Positions 7,362 through 15,544 of a stretch of DNA of 34,613 nucleotides are shown in pieces. A program made the position numbers and the translations under genes. Each line of letters opens with the position of its first letter. The first letter of the stretch is position 1. The notes beneath the pieces were generated by a model. The model was not told the DNA's origin, searched no databases, and saw only the letters and a program-made list of their open reading frames with translations. This DNA is from Paenibacillus anaericanus (GTDB taxonomy: Bacteria; Bacillota; Bacilli; Paenibacillales; Paenibacillaceae): positions 1-34,613 of the forward strand of contig NZ_RZNY01000017.1 of the NCBI RefSeq assembly GCF_003994475.1, written 5' to 3'.

Positions 7362-8198
7362 TCAATCCGCCAATCGGTATCCCACGCCGCGAACGGTCGT
7401 GATATAGACTGAATTTGCGGCACGATCGCCTAGTTTTTTGCGCAAGCTCTTAATATGCACATCAACAACGTTACTTCCACCCAGGAAAGAGGTGCCCCAA
7501 ACTTGCTCCAGCAGTTCCTCACGTGATAGAACCGCACCTTCTTGTTCCAAAAGTTTGACCAATAACTCGTATTCAGTCTTCGTCAACTCAATCTTGGCCC
7601 CACTACGGTACACTGACATCTTCTTACGGTCAATCCACAGATCTTTGTAGATAGCCGGCGATGTTCCTACCAGTAGCCTTGAAGCTGATTTGCGCTTCTC
7701 ACCATTACGGATAATACGCTGAGCATGATAGAGAACTTCCTGAGGACGTGCAGGCCATACTAACAGCTCCTGATTTTGCAGCCCTTGATCCAATCGGGAC
7801 AGCATAGATTCTTTCACAAGGATCAAAGAAGGGATGTCCTCTGTTTCCTGCAGTACTAATGATTTGATCGCAAACATCTCTTCGTTGTTAACGTAAGGTG
7901 TTAAATCAAAAATCAACAAGTCTGCACCTAAGGCGTTACGTATCCCTTGCTCCCAATGATGGAATACAAGCACATCGAAACAACCATCAGAAAGGTCCCG
8001 AACCAACTCATGAATTCCACTCGGAAATGAGCTGACGATAATGACCCGTTGGGTAATCGGACAAGCATCCGGCATCTCCATAAATTGTTCTGAGTCTAAA
8101 GTTGCTCCATCCATATCTATCGGACGCCGCTGGAACGGAGTAATGTTCCCAGAATGATGTCCTGTACTCTTTACTTCCTCTGCTGACACTCCGAACAC
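7362..8198 (-). CDS. OmpR/PhoB-type winged-helix regulator with degenerate receiver
   Basis: 278 residues if translation starts at the GTG at 8198, inside the 3' end of the perR-like gene; starts at 8114 or 8081 are alternatives without clear ribosome sites. The C-terminal ~100 residues are a clear trans_reg_C winged helix (LTKTEYELLVKLLEQEGAVLSREELLEQVWG, then VDVHIKSLRKKLGD and TTVRGVGYRL). The middle (about residues 50-165) is receiver-like: a beta strand QRVIIVSS, LLIFDLTP with a possible phospho-Asp, and LILVKES. The acidic pair at the start and the conserved Lys region near the end are missing, so classical phosphorylation control is doubtful. No histidine kinase is adjacent. The overlap with the perR-like gene suggests translational coupling and a shared regulon. 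Confidence 0.85.
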   Translation of the reverse strand: MFGVSAEEVKSTGHHSGNITPFQRRPIDMDGATLDSEQFMEMPDACPITQRVIIVSSFPSGIHELVRDLSDGCFDVLVFHHWEQGIRNALGADLLIFDLTPYVNNEEMFAIKSLVLQETEDIPSLILVKESMLSRLDQGLQNQELLVWPARPQEVLYHAQRIIRNGEKRKSASRLLVGTSPAIYKDLWIDRKKMSVYRSGAKIELTKTEYELLVKLLEQEGAVLSREELLEQVWGTSFLGGSNVVDVHIKSLRKKLGDRAANSVYITTVRGVGYRLAD

Positions 8199-8563
8199 AC
8201 CCCCCCGAAAACGACATGAGCATGATGCACATCATATCCCGTCTCTTTGGATACTTCAATGTTCCATTCCTCAGGAATTTGGGTCATCACCTCATCAACG
8301 CGCCCACACACCTCACAAAGAATGTGCTGGTGATCGTCGAGCTTAGCATCGTAACGACTAGCAGCTTCGCCCAAGTTTAATTCGCGGATCATCTCTTTAT
8401 CAACCAAATACCTCAGTGAGTTATAAACCGTTCCATAGGCAAAATTGAAACCCTGTTCTACCAAACGATTCATTACCTCTGCCGCAGTCGGATGGTCATG
8501 AGCATTACGAATCACATCAAATACGGCCTTACGTTGTGTTGTTAGATTCAATGCTCTCATCAT
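8171..8563 (-). CDS. perR: Fur family repressor, PerR-like
   Basis: 130 residues, winged-helix DNA-binding domain then metal-binding dimerisation domain. Structural zinc cysteines are present as CEVC (83, 86) and CSEC (123, 126). Aligning without gaps to B. subtilis PerR (offset 13), the regulatory ligands His37, Asp85, His91 and His93 are all kept (H24, D72, H78, H80), but Asp104 is replaced by Glu91. PerR senses peroxide through Fe-catalysed oxidation of the two His residues, and represses catalase, haem and iron-storage genes. A Per-box-like sequence overlies its own promoter, favouring PerR over Fur or Zur. The start at 8563 is chosen because AGGG lies 7-8 bases upstream; ATG 8572 is too close to it. 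It is followed by an overlapping regulator gene and is divergent from the Rieske oxidoreductase gene. Confidence 0.87.
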   Translation of the reverse strand: MMRALNLTTQRKAVFDVIRNAHDHPTAAEVMNRLVEQGFNFAYGTVYNSLRYLVDKEMIRELNLGEAASRYDAKLDDHQHILCEVCGRVDEVMTQIPEEWNIEVSKETGYDVHHAHVVFGGVCSECQQRK

Positions 8564-8592
8564 ATATATCATCCCTGTAATTTTATTTTAAT

Positions 8593-8629
8593 TTAGAATT
8601 AGTATAAGTCTTATTGCATGCGTCGTCAA
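8593..8629 (-). promoter_or_regulatory. perR promoter with overlapping Per box
   Basis: On the minus strand TTGACG (8629-8624) and TATACT (8606-8601) are 17 bases apart. The plus-strand 15-mer TTAGAATTAGTATAA at 8593-8607 matches the Per box TTATAATNATTATAA at 12 of 14 defined positions and covers the -10 box, consistent with autorepression. Confidence 0.75.
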
Positions 8630-8695
8630 TGGGTTGATCCTCGCTTAGTTTGTCTCCACGGCCGTATGTTCCATGCACATTTTCCTCATACTATG

Positions 8696-8762
8696 AAAAG
8701 TACACGAACTCACTAGTGAGCAAAGTTTCTCATCAATACGGTTTTTAAGATGAGTTACTTTT
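8696..8762 (+). repeat. Nested inverted repeats upstream of the Rieske gene
   Basis: The 5' region holds a 12-bp self-complementary CTCACTAGTGAG (8709-8720), a CTCATC/GATGAG hairpin (8729-8734 with 8749-8754), and outer arms AAAAGTA (8696-8702) and TACTTTT (8756-8762). It ends just before the ribosome site. It may be an operator cluster or a structured leader. Confidence 0.45.
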
Positions 8763-8783
8763 AAAAATAAGGAGGAACATAAC

Positions 8784-10355
8784 TTGAACAAAGATGATTT
8801 ACTGCAAAATTTACCTGCCTTGCCTAAATTCCCGGAATCTCTCTGGAGAGAAACTTCGTCCTTACCTTCCTTCCCCCAACTAAATAAGGATATCAAAGCT
8901 GATGTCGCTGTTGTTGGTGCAGGTATTACAGGTATTACTACGGCTTATGTACTAACCAAAGCCGGACTAAAAGTCGTAGTTCTTGATGCTGCTACGATTC
9001 TTGATGGGGCAACTGGATATACAACCGCCAAAATTACTTCCCAACATGGAATGATTTATAGTAAATTGATTCATCATTTCGGGGAAGAGTCCGCCAGATT
9101 GTATTACGAGGCCAATGAAGAAGCACTTCAATTCATTAAAAATACGGTTCAAGAAGAGAACATTGATTGCCATTTACAACAGGAGGATGCCTATCTGTAC
9201 GCCGACTCAGATGAACAAGCTGAACAACTACATAAGGAATGGCAGGCTTATGAGCAGCTTGAACTTCCTGGAGAATGGACTGAAACCCTCCCTATTCCAC
9301 TAGTAACCAAGGGGGCGATCCGCCTGGGGAATCAGGCACAATTCCATCCCCTTCTCTATTTACGATCATTAACTAACTACATTACTGAGCATGGTGGGAT
9401 CCTATACGAAAATACGATGATGGAGGATTATGCCAAGCAAGGTGAAGATGGTTCCATCGCATTAAAAACAATGTCAGGTCATATCATCACTTGTAATCAC
9501 GCTGTATCGGCATCTCACTTCCCTTTCTTTGATGGAGGTTCGTTGTACTTCACAAGATTACATGCGGAACGCTCCTATGCCATAGCACTGGAACCGAAGA
9601 ACCATTTTTCTTATGCTGGTGGAATGTATATCAACTGTGAAAAACCAAAACGATCACTACGATCTGCCAAAATGAACGGTAAAGAGGTTATTCTAATAGG
9701 AGGAGAATCTCATAGAACAGGTTCAAACGAGTGTACCCTCTGTCATTATCAAGAACTTGAAAAGTTTGGCGGGGCGATGTTTGAAGCCACAAAAGTTCCA
9801 TACCGTTGGTCTACCCAAGATCTCATCACACTAGATGATGTGCCCTATATCGGAGCCCTTAACACACGTCACCCCAACATATTCGTAGCAACTGGTTATG
9901 GCAAATGGGGAATGACTACCGGAACACTCGCTGCACTCTTGATCAGAGACCTTATCCTTGGTAAAGAGAACCGTTATACGGAGTTGTTTAGCCCCTCACG
10001 ATTCAAAATGAATCCTAGCATCAAGAACTTTGCAGTGCAAAACACCATAGTTGCGAAAGAGTTGGTCTCAGGAAAGATAGAAAACGTATATATGAAGCTA
10101 GAGGATCTAGGCACTGACGAGGGCTCTGTTGTGAAGCATTGCGGAAAACGGGCCGGAGCATACAGAGATAGTGACGGGAAAATTTTTCTGGTGGATACGA
10201 CATGTACACATCTAGGTTGTGAGTTGGAATGGAATGACGGCGAACGTTCTTGGGATTGTCCCTGCCATGGATCGAGATTTAATTATAAAGGGCATGTCTT
10301 AGAGGGCCCGGCCACAAAAGATCTGAAACCACTAACCGTACAACCTGAGCCTTAA
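8784..10355 (+). CDS. FAD-dependent oxidoreductase with C-terminal Rieske [2Fe-2S] domain
   Basis: 523 residues. The N-terminal part is a DAO-type FAD domain: dinucleotide motif VAVVGAGITGITTAYVL near residue 38, then GATGYTTAKITSQHG, with the FAD-closing region around residue 360 (NIFVATGYGKWGMTTG). The last ~90 residues form a Rieske domain with the cluster ligands in CTHLGCELEW and CPCHGSRF (two Cys, two His). B. subtilis YhfW has this same architecture. The electron acceptor and substrate are unknown; a soluble amine or amino acid dehydrogenase that feeds electrons through its own iron-sulfur domain is plausible. The start is TTG, preceded by GGAGGA eight bases away. It is divergent from perR, so regulation by peroxide stress is possible. 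Confidence is high for architecture and low for substrate. Confidence 0.88.
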   Translation: MNKDDLLQNLPALPKFPESLWRETSSLPSFPQLNKDIKADVAVVGAGITGITTAYVLTKAGLKVVVLDAATILDGATGYTTAKITSQHGMIYSKLIHHFGEESARLYYEANEEALQFIKNTVQEENIDCHLQQEDAYLYADSDEQAEQLHKEWQAYEQLELPGEWTETLPIPLVTKGAIRLGNQAQFHPLLYLRSLTNYITEHGGILYENTMMEDYAKQGEDGSIALKTMSGHIITCNHAVSASHFPFFDGGSLYFTRLHAERSYAIALEPKNHFSYAGGMYINCEKPKRSLRSAKMNGKEVILIGGESHRTGSNECTLCHYQELEKFGGAMFEATKVPYRWSTQDLITLDDVPYIGALNTRHPNIFVATGYGKWGMTTGTLAALLIRDLILGKENRYTELFSPSRFKMNPSIKNFAVQNTIVAKELVSGKIENVYMKLEDLGTDEGSVVKHCGKRAGAYRDSDGKIFLVDTTCTHLGCELEWNDGERSWDCPCHGSRFNYKGHVLEGPATKDLKPLTVQPEP

Positions 10356-10537
10356 CAAAAAAAATACGTAATCCTCAGTTTTCAGGGCAGATTTATTTAA
10401 TTAATATTTAGGTTAAAACTTCCTGTAATCGAACATTGAATGTTAGGGTTTTCCTAATAAAACGCTTACTCAATAAATATCCCGAACATTTATTTAACCA
10501 CGGTCAATAACATCTGGATTTTGCGTTTTTTTAATTG

Positions 10538-10606
10538 TATAATCAGATTTGTCAGACAAGCACTTCATTGTGCTTAGAGCCATCCAAAAGTATGGCTTAT
10601 ACTCTA
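10538..10606 (+). promoter_or_regulatory. Putative -10 box and two-hairpin leader of the nucleoside importer operon
   Basis: A TATAAT hexamer lies at 10538-10543 without a good -35 box. The predicted leader then folds into AAGCAC/GTGCTT (10558-10575) and a second stem, GCCAT with ATGGC (10579-10596), which can be extended by TAGAG (10575-10579) with CTCTA (10602-10606) up to the ribosome site. It does not match the purine riboswitch consensus. Confidence 0.4.
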
Positions 10607-10623
10607 AAGGGGGAAAAGTATAG

Positions 10624-11661
10624 ATGAAGAAATCAATCAAACTAACTATGGTAATGCTACTTGCATTAACCCTAGTCTTGTCCGCATGTGGCAAGAAGAA
10701 CGAAGCGAACAATGGCGGTGCTGCTGAAGGAAATGGTACAAAATCTGATGTTAAAGTGGGAATGGTTACAGACGTAGGTGGAGTTAATGACAAATCATTC
10801 AACCAATCAGCATGGGAAGGCCTTCAAGCTGTTAAAGATTCGGATGGAATTAGTGTTGATTACTTGCAAAGCACTAAGCCTGATGATTATATAACCAACC
10901 TCAATAAATTCGTAAAAGGTGGATATAACCTAACTTGGGGTATTGGTATGGATTTGGGAGAAGCGATCAAAACAGTCGCTGACCAAAATAAAGATGCTAA
11001 TCTAGCTATTATCGACGCAGTTGTAGATGCTCCAAACGTTAAATCTATTACTTTCGCGGAAAATGAAGGATCTTTCCTTGTTGGTGTGGTAGCAGGTCTT
11101 ACTACTAAGACAAATAAAATCGGCTTCATCGGCGGAGCAGAAATCCCGGTTATTGAAAACTTTGCAGTTGGATTTAAAGCTGGTATCGAAGCTGTTAACC
11201 CGAATGCCCAAGTTATGATCAGCTATACAGGCGCATTCGACAAACCGGACCTAGGTAAAACACAAGCAGCAACTTATTATAATGATGGAGCAGACATTTT
11301 GTTCCCAGCCGCTGGTGCAACAGGAACTGGTGTCTTCAATGAAGGTACAGCACGTAAGCAAAAAGGCGAAGATGTATGGGTTATTGGGGTCGACAAGGAC
11401 CAATCTCTTGAATTCGGTGACGAAATCACTTTGACTTCCATGATCAAACGTGTAGATGAAGCTGTTAAACGTGTCAGCAAAGAAGTTGTTGACGGTACAT
11501 TTAAAGGTGGAGTTGAAACTCTTAGTTTGAAAGACAATGGTGTAGGTATTGCTGAAACTTCAAGCAAAAATGTCTCTGCTGAAATTCTTGCTAAAGTAGA
11601 AGAGTTCAAAGCAAAAATCATTAGTGGTGAGATCGTAGTTCCTAGTGCTTTAGCTGAATAA
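10624..11661 (+). CDS. nupN: BMP-family nucleoside-binding lipoprotein of ABC importer
   Basis: 345 residues with a lipoprotein signal peptide (lipobox LSAC, Cys22) followed by a short Gly/Asn-rich linker. The mature domain carries the BMP/PnrA family features: VGMVTDVGGVNDKSFNQSAWEGL at the start, NLTWGIGMDLGEAI, KIGFIGGAEIPVIENFAVGFKAG, and DGADILFPAAGATGTGVF. Members bind purine nucleosides (PnrA, BmpA, YufN/NupN). It delivers ligand to the ATPase and two permeases encoded directly downstream, matching the B. subtilis nupNOPQ order. Its ribosome site is AAAGGGGG, ten bases before ATG. The hairpin between it and the ATPase gene probably raises binding-protein mRNA over the rest. Confidence 0.92.
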   Translation: MKKSIKLTMVMLLALTLVLSACGKKNEANNGGAAEGNGTKSDVKVGMVTDVGGVNDKSFNQSAWEGLQAVKDSDGISVDYLQSTKPDDYITNLNKFVKGGYNLTWGIGMDLGEAIKTVADQNKDANLAIIDAVVDAPNVKSITFAENEGSFLVGVVAGLTTKTNKIGFIGGAEIPVIENFAVGFKAGIEAVNPNAQVMISYTGAFDKPDLGKTQAATYYNDGADILFPAAGATGTGVFNEGTARKQKGEDVWVIGVDKDQSLEFGDEITLTSMIKRVDEAVKRVSKEVVDGTFKGGVETLSLKDNGVGIAETSSKNVSAEILAKVEEFKAKIISGEIVVPSALAE

Positions 11662-11701
11662 TCTTCTATTCACAGTACAAGAATAATCAAATATAATTAA
11701 T

Positions 11702-11740
11702 GACAAGGCTGGTTATTACAACTAGCCTTGTCGTTTGTTA
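11702..11740 (+). terminator. Intercistronic hairpin between nupN and nupO
   Basis: GACAAGGCT (11702-11710) pairs with AGCCTTGTC (11724-11732), followed by GTTTGTT. Leaky terminators or 3' stabilisers at this place are common in binding-protein-first ABC operons. Confidence 0.65.
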
Positions 11741-11777
11741 ACAGACAGTTAGGTAAAATAATAGAAGGGGGTTCCTC

Positions 11778-13316
11778 ATGATTGCAGCCAACCCTATCGT
11801 CGAATTAAAATCCATTACGAAACGCTTTCCAGGTGTTGTTGCTAATGACTCCATCAGCTTAAAGTTACACAAAGGCGAAATTCACGCCTTGCTTGGTGAG
11901 AATGGAGCTGGAAAATCCACGTTAATGAACATCCTGTTTGGATTATACCAGCCGGACGAGGGTAGCATTGAAATCGATGGCAAACCCGTTAATATCGACA
12001 ATCCAAATAAAGCAATTGAATACGGAATCGGAATGGTCCACCAGCATTTCAAGCTGGTTCAGCCTTTTACTGTAACTGAGAATATCATTCTTGGGATGGA
12101 ACCTAAAAAGGGCCTCAGTTTAGATCAAAAAACAGCGGCTAACAAAATCAAGGAATTATCGGAGCAGTATGGATTGAAGGTTGATCCAAATGCCAAGATT
12201 CAAAACATATCCGTTGGTATGCAGCAGCGGGTGGAAATATTAAAAACTTTATACCGCGGAGCACAAATCCTTATTTTTGATGAGCCAACTGCAGTGCTTA
12301 CCCCCCAAGAGATTACTGAATTAATGGAAATTATGCGGCGCTTAGTAGCCGAAGGTAAATCAATTATTCTCATTACTCACAAGTTGAAAGAAATCATGCA
12401 TATTTCGGATACGGTAACGATCATCCGCCGAGGCAAGGTTATTGACACAGTAAAGACTTCAGAATCCAATCCAAATTTACTCGCAGAGAAAATGGTTGGA
12501 CGGAATGTTACATTTAAAGTGGACAAGCAGCCGGCAGCCCCGGGAGAAACCGTACTGTCGTTGAACGATATAAGGTTAATGAGAAAAGACGGAGTATCCG
12601 TCTTAAATGGCCTGAACTTTGATATTAAAGCAGGAGAAATATTAGGAGTCGCTGGTGTAGATGGTAATGGTCAGACGGAGCTAATCGAAGTTATTACCGG
12701 ATTACGTAAGGCGGATCAAGGCTCCATCAAAATCCACGGGAAAGAAATTGCAGGCTCTACGCCTCGTGCTTTCGCCGAAAGTGGTATCGCTCATATTCCA
12801 GAGGATCGTCATAAGCATGGTCTTGTACTTGACTTCTCTATGAGTGAGAACCTTGTACTTGAAACCTATTATAAAGAACCCTTTAGCAAGCGTGGATTCT
12901 TAAACTTCGATACGATTAAGAAACAAGCACAACGCCTTATTGAAGAGTTTGATATTAGAACCCCTGGAATTGGTACCTTAGCTCGCTCTTTATCGGGCGG
13001 AAATCAGCAGAAGGCTATCATAGCACGGGAGATCGATAAGAACCCTGATGTTCTGATCGCGGCACAGCCTACACGAGGACTTGATGTTGGCGCTATCGAA
13101 TTTGTACAGAAACAATTGATAGCACAACGTGATCAAGGAAAAGCCGTACTACTTATTTCCTTTGAACTTGATGAAATAATGAACGTTGCAGATCGAATTA
13201 TAGTTATCTATGAAGGCAAAATTGTAGGAGAAGTCCTGCCGGAGCATACGAATGACCAGGAATTGGGTCTGATGATGGCGGGTAGCTTGGCTGTTGGAGG
13301 TCATGGGCATGAATAA
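11778..13316 (+). CDS. nupO: Nucleoside ABC importer, tandem ATP-binding protein
   Basis: 512 residues with two ABC ATPase halves, as in ribose/nucleoside importers (RbsA, NupO). The first half (about 5-240) has Walker A GENGAGKST, signature VGMQQRVEILK and Walker B ILIFDEPTAVLTP. The second half (about 255-505) has a degenerate Walker A GVDGNGQTE lacking the Lys-Ser/Thr pair, signature LSGGNQQKAIIARE and Walker B VLIAAQPTRGLDVG, in which Gln replaces the catalytic Glu. Such a degenerate second half is normal for this subfamily. It powers the NupP/NupQ permease dimer on the cytoplasmic face. Ribosome site GGGGG six bases before ATG. Its stop overlaps the beginning of nupP. Confidence 0.93.
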   Translation: MIAANPIVELKSITKRFPGVVANDSISLKLHKGEIHALLGENGAGKSTLMNILFGLYQPDEGSIEIDGKPVNIDNPNKAIEYGIGMVHQHFKLVQPFTVTENIILGMEPKKGLSLDQKTAANKIKELSEQYGLKVDPNAKIQNISVGMQQRVEILKTLYRGAQILIFDEPTAVLTPQEITELMEIMRRLVAEGKSIILITHKLKEIMHISDTVTIIRRGKVIDTVKTSESNPNLLAEKMVGRNVTFKVDKQPAAPGETVLSLNDIRLMRKDGVSVLNGLNFDIKAGEILGVAGVDGNGQTELIEVITGLRKADQGSIKIHGKEIAGSTPRAFAESGIAHIPEDRHKHGLVLDFSMSENLVLETYYKEPFSKRGFLNFDTIKKQAQRLIEEFDIRTPGIGTLARSLSGGNQQKAIIAREIDKNPDVLIAAQPTRGLDVGAIEFVQKQLIAQRDQGKAVLLISFELDEIMNVADRIIVIYEGKIVGEVLPEHTNDQELGLMMAGSLAVGGHGHE

Positions 13317-14385
13317 AATAGTTAAGATTTTCTCTGGCAGCATTATCGTCCCTTTAACAGCTATTGTGATGGGGCTTCTTGTCGGAGCTCTCATCATGTT
13401 ACTTGGAGGGTACGATCCATTACTAGCGTACCAATCTCTGTTCAGCCAAGTGTTTGGAAATCTATATGATCTCGGAGAAACATTCCGGGAAATTACACCT
13501 TTGGTGCTAACGGGACTAGCTGTAGCATTCGCCTTCCGAGCAGGTCTGTTCAATATCGGTGGTGAAGGACAGTTTATTATCGGGATGACTGCCGCTACAT
13601 TTGTCGGCATCAAGATCACTGGGCTTCCAATGATCATCCATGCTCCACTAGCTCTCATTGTTGGTGGGATATGTGGAGGTTTATGGGCTGCGATTGCTGG
13701 TTACTTCAAAGCAAAGCGCGGAGTTAATGAGGTTATCACGACCATTATGTTAAACTGGACAGCTTTATACTTGGCTAACTATATTGTTAGGCATTTTCTA
13801 CTCCTCAAAGGTCAACAACGTTCTGAGAATCTTCAGGATAGCGCATCCATATCCATTCAGTGGCTTTCCGAGTTACTGGGCAATGCCCGAATGCACTGGG
13901 GAACATTAATTGCTGTGTTAGCTGCCGTATTCTTCTATATTTTATTGTGGAAAACAAAACAAGGTTTCGAACTTCGAGCTGTTGGTTTGAACCCTCATGC
14001 TGCCGAATACGCAGGTATGAATGTGGGTCGAAATATTATAAAGTCTATGTTCATTAGTGGGATGTTCGCTGGACTCGCAGGTGCTGTTCAGATCCTCGGC
14101 GTATTCCATTATCAATCTGTGATGTCTGGAACACCAGGTATAGGATTTGATGGGATTGCTGTAGCGCTGATTGGTATGAATCATCCTTTCGGAGTTTTGT
14201 TAGGTGGCTTCTTGTTCGGCTCACTTACGTACGGTTCTGCTGGAATGAGCTTCGGAGCTGGGGTTCCTCCAGAACTGATCCGAATAGTTATTGGCTCGAT
14301 CATTTTCTTTATAGCTACGCCTGGTATCGTTCGTTATGTTCTAAAGCCCCTCTACGCCAAACGCAAGAAAGAGAAGGTGTTGTAA
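13309..14385 (+). CDS. nupP: Nucleoside ABC importer permease
   Basis: 358 residues from the ATG at 13309, which lies seven bases after GGAGGT and inside the end of nupO, overlapping by 8 bp; upstream TTG/ATG codons at 13294/13303 are too close to that site. About eight to ten membrane helices; the BPD_transp_2 family signature is visible in GLAVAFAFRAGLFNIGGEGQ and GFDGIAVALIGMNHPFG. It forms half of the transmembrane pathway with the following gene. The C terminus is basic (KPLYAKRKKEK), expected on the inside. Confidence 0.92.
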   Translation: MNKIVKIFSGSIIVPLTAIVMGLLVGALIMLLGGYDPLLAYQSLFSQVFGNLYDLGETFREITPLVLTGLAVAFAFRAGLFNIGGEGQFIIGMTAATFVGIKITGLPMIIHAPLALIVGGICGGLWAAIAGYFKAKRGVNEVITTIMLNWTALYLANYIVRHFLLLKGQQRSENLQDSASISIQWLSELLGNARMHWGTLIAVLAAVFFYILLWKTKQGFELRAVGLNPHAAEYAGMNVGRNIIKSMFISGMFAGLAGAVQILGVFHYQSVMSGTPGIGFDGIAVALIGMNHPFGVLLGGFLFGSLTYGSAGMSFGAGVPPELIRIVIGSIIFFIATPGIVRYVLKPLYAKRKKEKVL

Positions 14386-15348
14386 ATGGATTGGGTAACT
14401 ACGCTCGGTCAACTAATGAATACGACGCTGGTATTCTCAACAGCTCTCATCTTTGGAGCCTTAGGAGGCATCTTCTCGGAACGGTCCGGGGTTACGAATA
14501 TCGGTATTGAAGGATTAATGACCTTCGGCGCCTTTGCAGCTGCGGTCAGTACTTATTTCGCACAAGAAGCTGGTATGGGAGCGGCTTCTCCATGGATAGG
14601 AATTATCTCTGCTTTAATTATGGGGGTTCTAGCTTCACTTATTCATGCACTGGCCTCCATTACATTCAAGGCGGATCAGGTTGTCAGTGGTATCGTTATA
14701 AACTTCTTGGCCACAGGAAGTACCCTTTATATGGTCAAACTTATCTTTCATGGAGACGGTGAGACTGCCTTACTTAAAAATGTATTCAATAAGGTAGCCA
14801 TTCCTTGGCTTTCAAAAATCCCAATTATCGGTGAGGGTCTTTTCAATAATTATCCAACCACCTATTTGGCGATTATACTCGTATTCGTTGCATACTTCGT
14901 TCTATTCAAAACTTCCTTCGGCCTGCGACTTCGTGCGGTAGGCGAGCATCCGAGTGCGGCTGATACAGCGGGCGTGAATGTTAAGCGTATGCGGTATATT
15001 GGCGTAATGATCAGTGGAGCGTTGGCAGCCCTCGGGGGAGCTACAGTAACACTGACAACAACGAGTACATTTGCGCATAATACGATTTCTGGACAAGGTT
15101 TTATTGCCATTGCTGCAATGATCTTTGGTAAATGGAATCCCCTTGGCGCCTTTGGGGCTGCAGCTTTCTTCGGATTCTCTCAAGCTATTCGTAGTTATGT
15201 CACACTATTTGACTGGTCTAAGAGCATCCCTACAGAATTTATCTATATGCTTCCGTACGTATTAACCATTATCGTGTTAGTTGCTGCAGTTGGTCGATCC
15301 GCTGCACCATCTGCACTAGGACAACATTACGATCCAGGAAAGAGATAA
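14386..15348 (+). CDS. nupQ: Nucleoside ABC importer permease
   Basis: 320 residues, second BPD_transp_2 permease. The ATG directly follows the TAA of the previous gene with no spacing, so the two are translationally coupled. Family segments include GGIFSERSGVTNIGIEGLMTFGAFAA and GQGFIAIAAMIFGKWNP. Together with the preceding permease it makes a heterodimeric channel. It is the last gene of the operon, followed by a strong terminator. Confidence 0.92.
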   Translation: MDWVTTLGQLMNTTLVFSTALIFGALGGIFSERSGVTNIGIEGLMTFGAFAAAVSTYFAQEAGMGAASPWIGIISALIMGVLASLIHALASITFKADQVVSGIVINFLATGSTLYMVKLIFHGDGETALLKNVFNKVAIPWLSKIPIIGEGLFNNYPTTYLAIILVFVAYFVLFKTSFGLRLRAVGEHPSAADTAGVNVKRMRYIGVMISGALAALGGATVTLTTTSTFAHNTISGQGFIAIAAMIFGKWNPLGAFGAAAFFGFSQAIRSYVTLFDWSKSIPTEFIYMLPYVLTIIVLVAAVGRSAAPSALGQHYDPGKR

Positions 15349-15373
15349 TTAACATTTCAATGAATATTATATC

Positions 15374-15424
15374 GCCGCTTGATCAGGACGTAATTTCTAC
15401 GTTGCTGTTCAAGCGGCTTTTGTT
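15374..15424 (+). terminator. Terminator of the nucleoside importer operon
   Basis: GCCGCTTGA (15374-15382) pairs with TCAAGCGGC (15409-15417), with an inner ACGTA/TACGT hairpin, then TTTTGTTTT. Strong rho-independent signal. Confidence 0.9.
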
Positions 15425-15448
15425 TTCCATTATTTATGGCATACTATC

Positions 15449-15510
15449 TTGCATTAATCAGTACTGTATGGTAGTATCCATTTACCGATACTAATCAATG
15501 TTCAGTACTG
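15449..15510 (+). promoter_or_regulatory. Promoter and palindromic operator of the padR operon
   Basis: TTGCAT (15449-15454) and TAGTAT (15472-15477) are 17 bases apart. The -10 box is part of an inverted repeat TAGTATC-N8-GATACTA (15472-15493). Two copies of the self-complementary octamer CAGTACTG (15459-15466 and 15503-15510) flank it. This fits autorepression by the PadR protein encoded next. Confidence 0.6.
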
Positions 15511-15544
15511 TTAATTATCAAACAAAGAAATGAGGCGATGACTT

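Noticed and set aside
8171..8563. Frameshift in perR at the G7 run
   Set aside because: The frame reads through to a proper C terminus with both CxxC pairs intact, so the gene is whole as given.
10356..10623. Purine riboswitch or CodY site before the nucleoside importer
   Set aside because: The conserved purine riboswitch core and the AATTTTCWGAAAATT motif are both absent.
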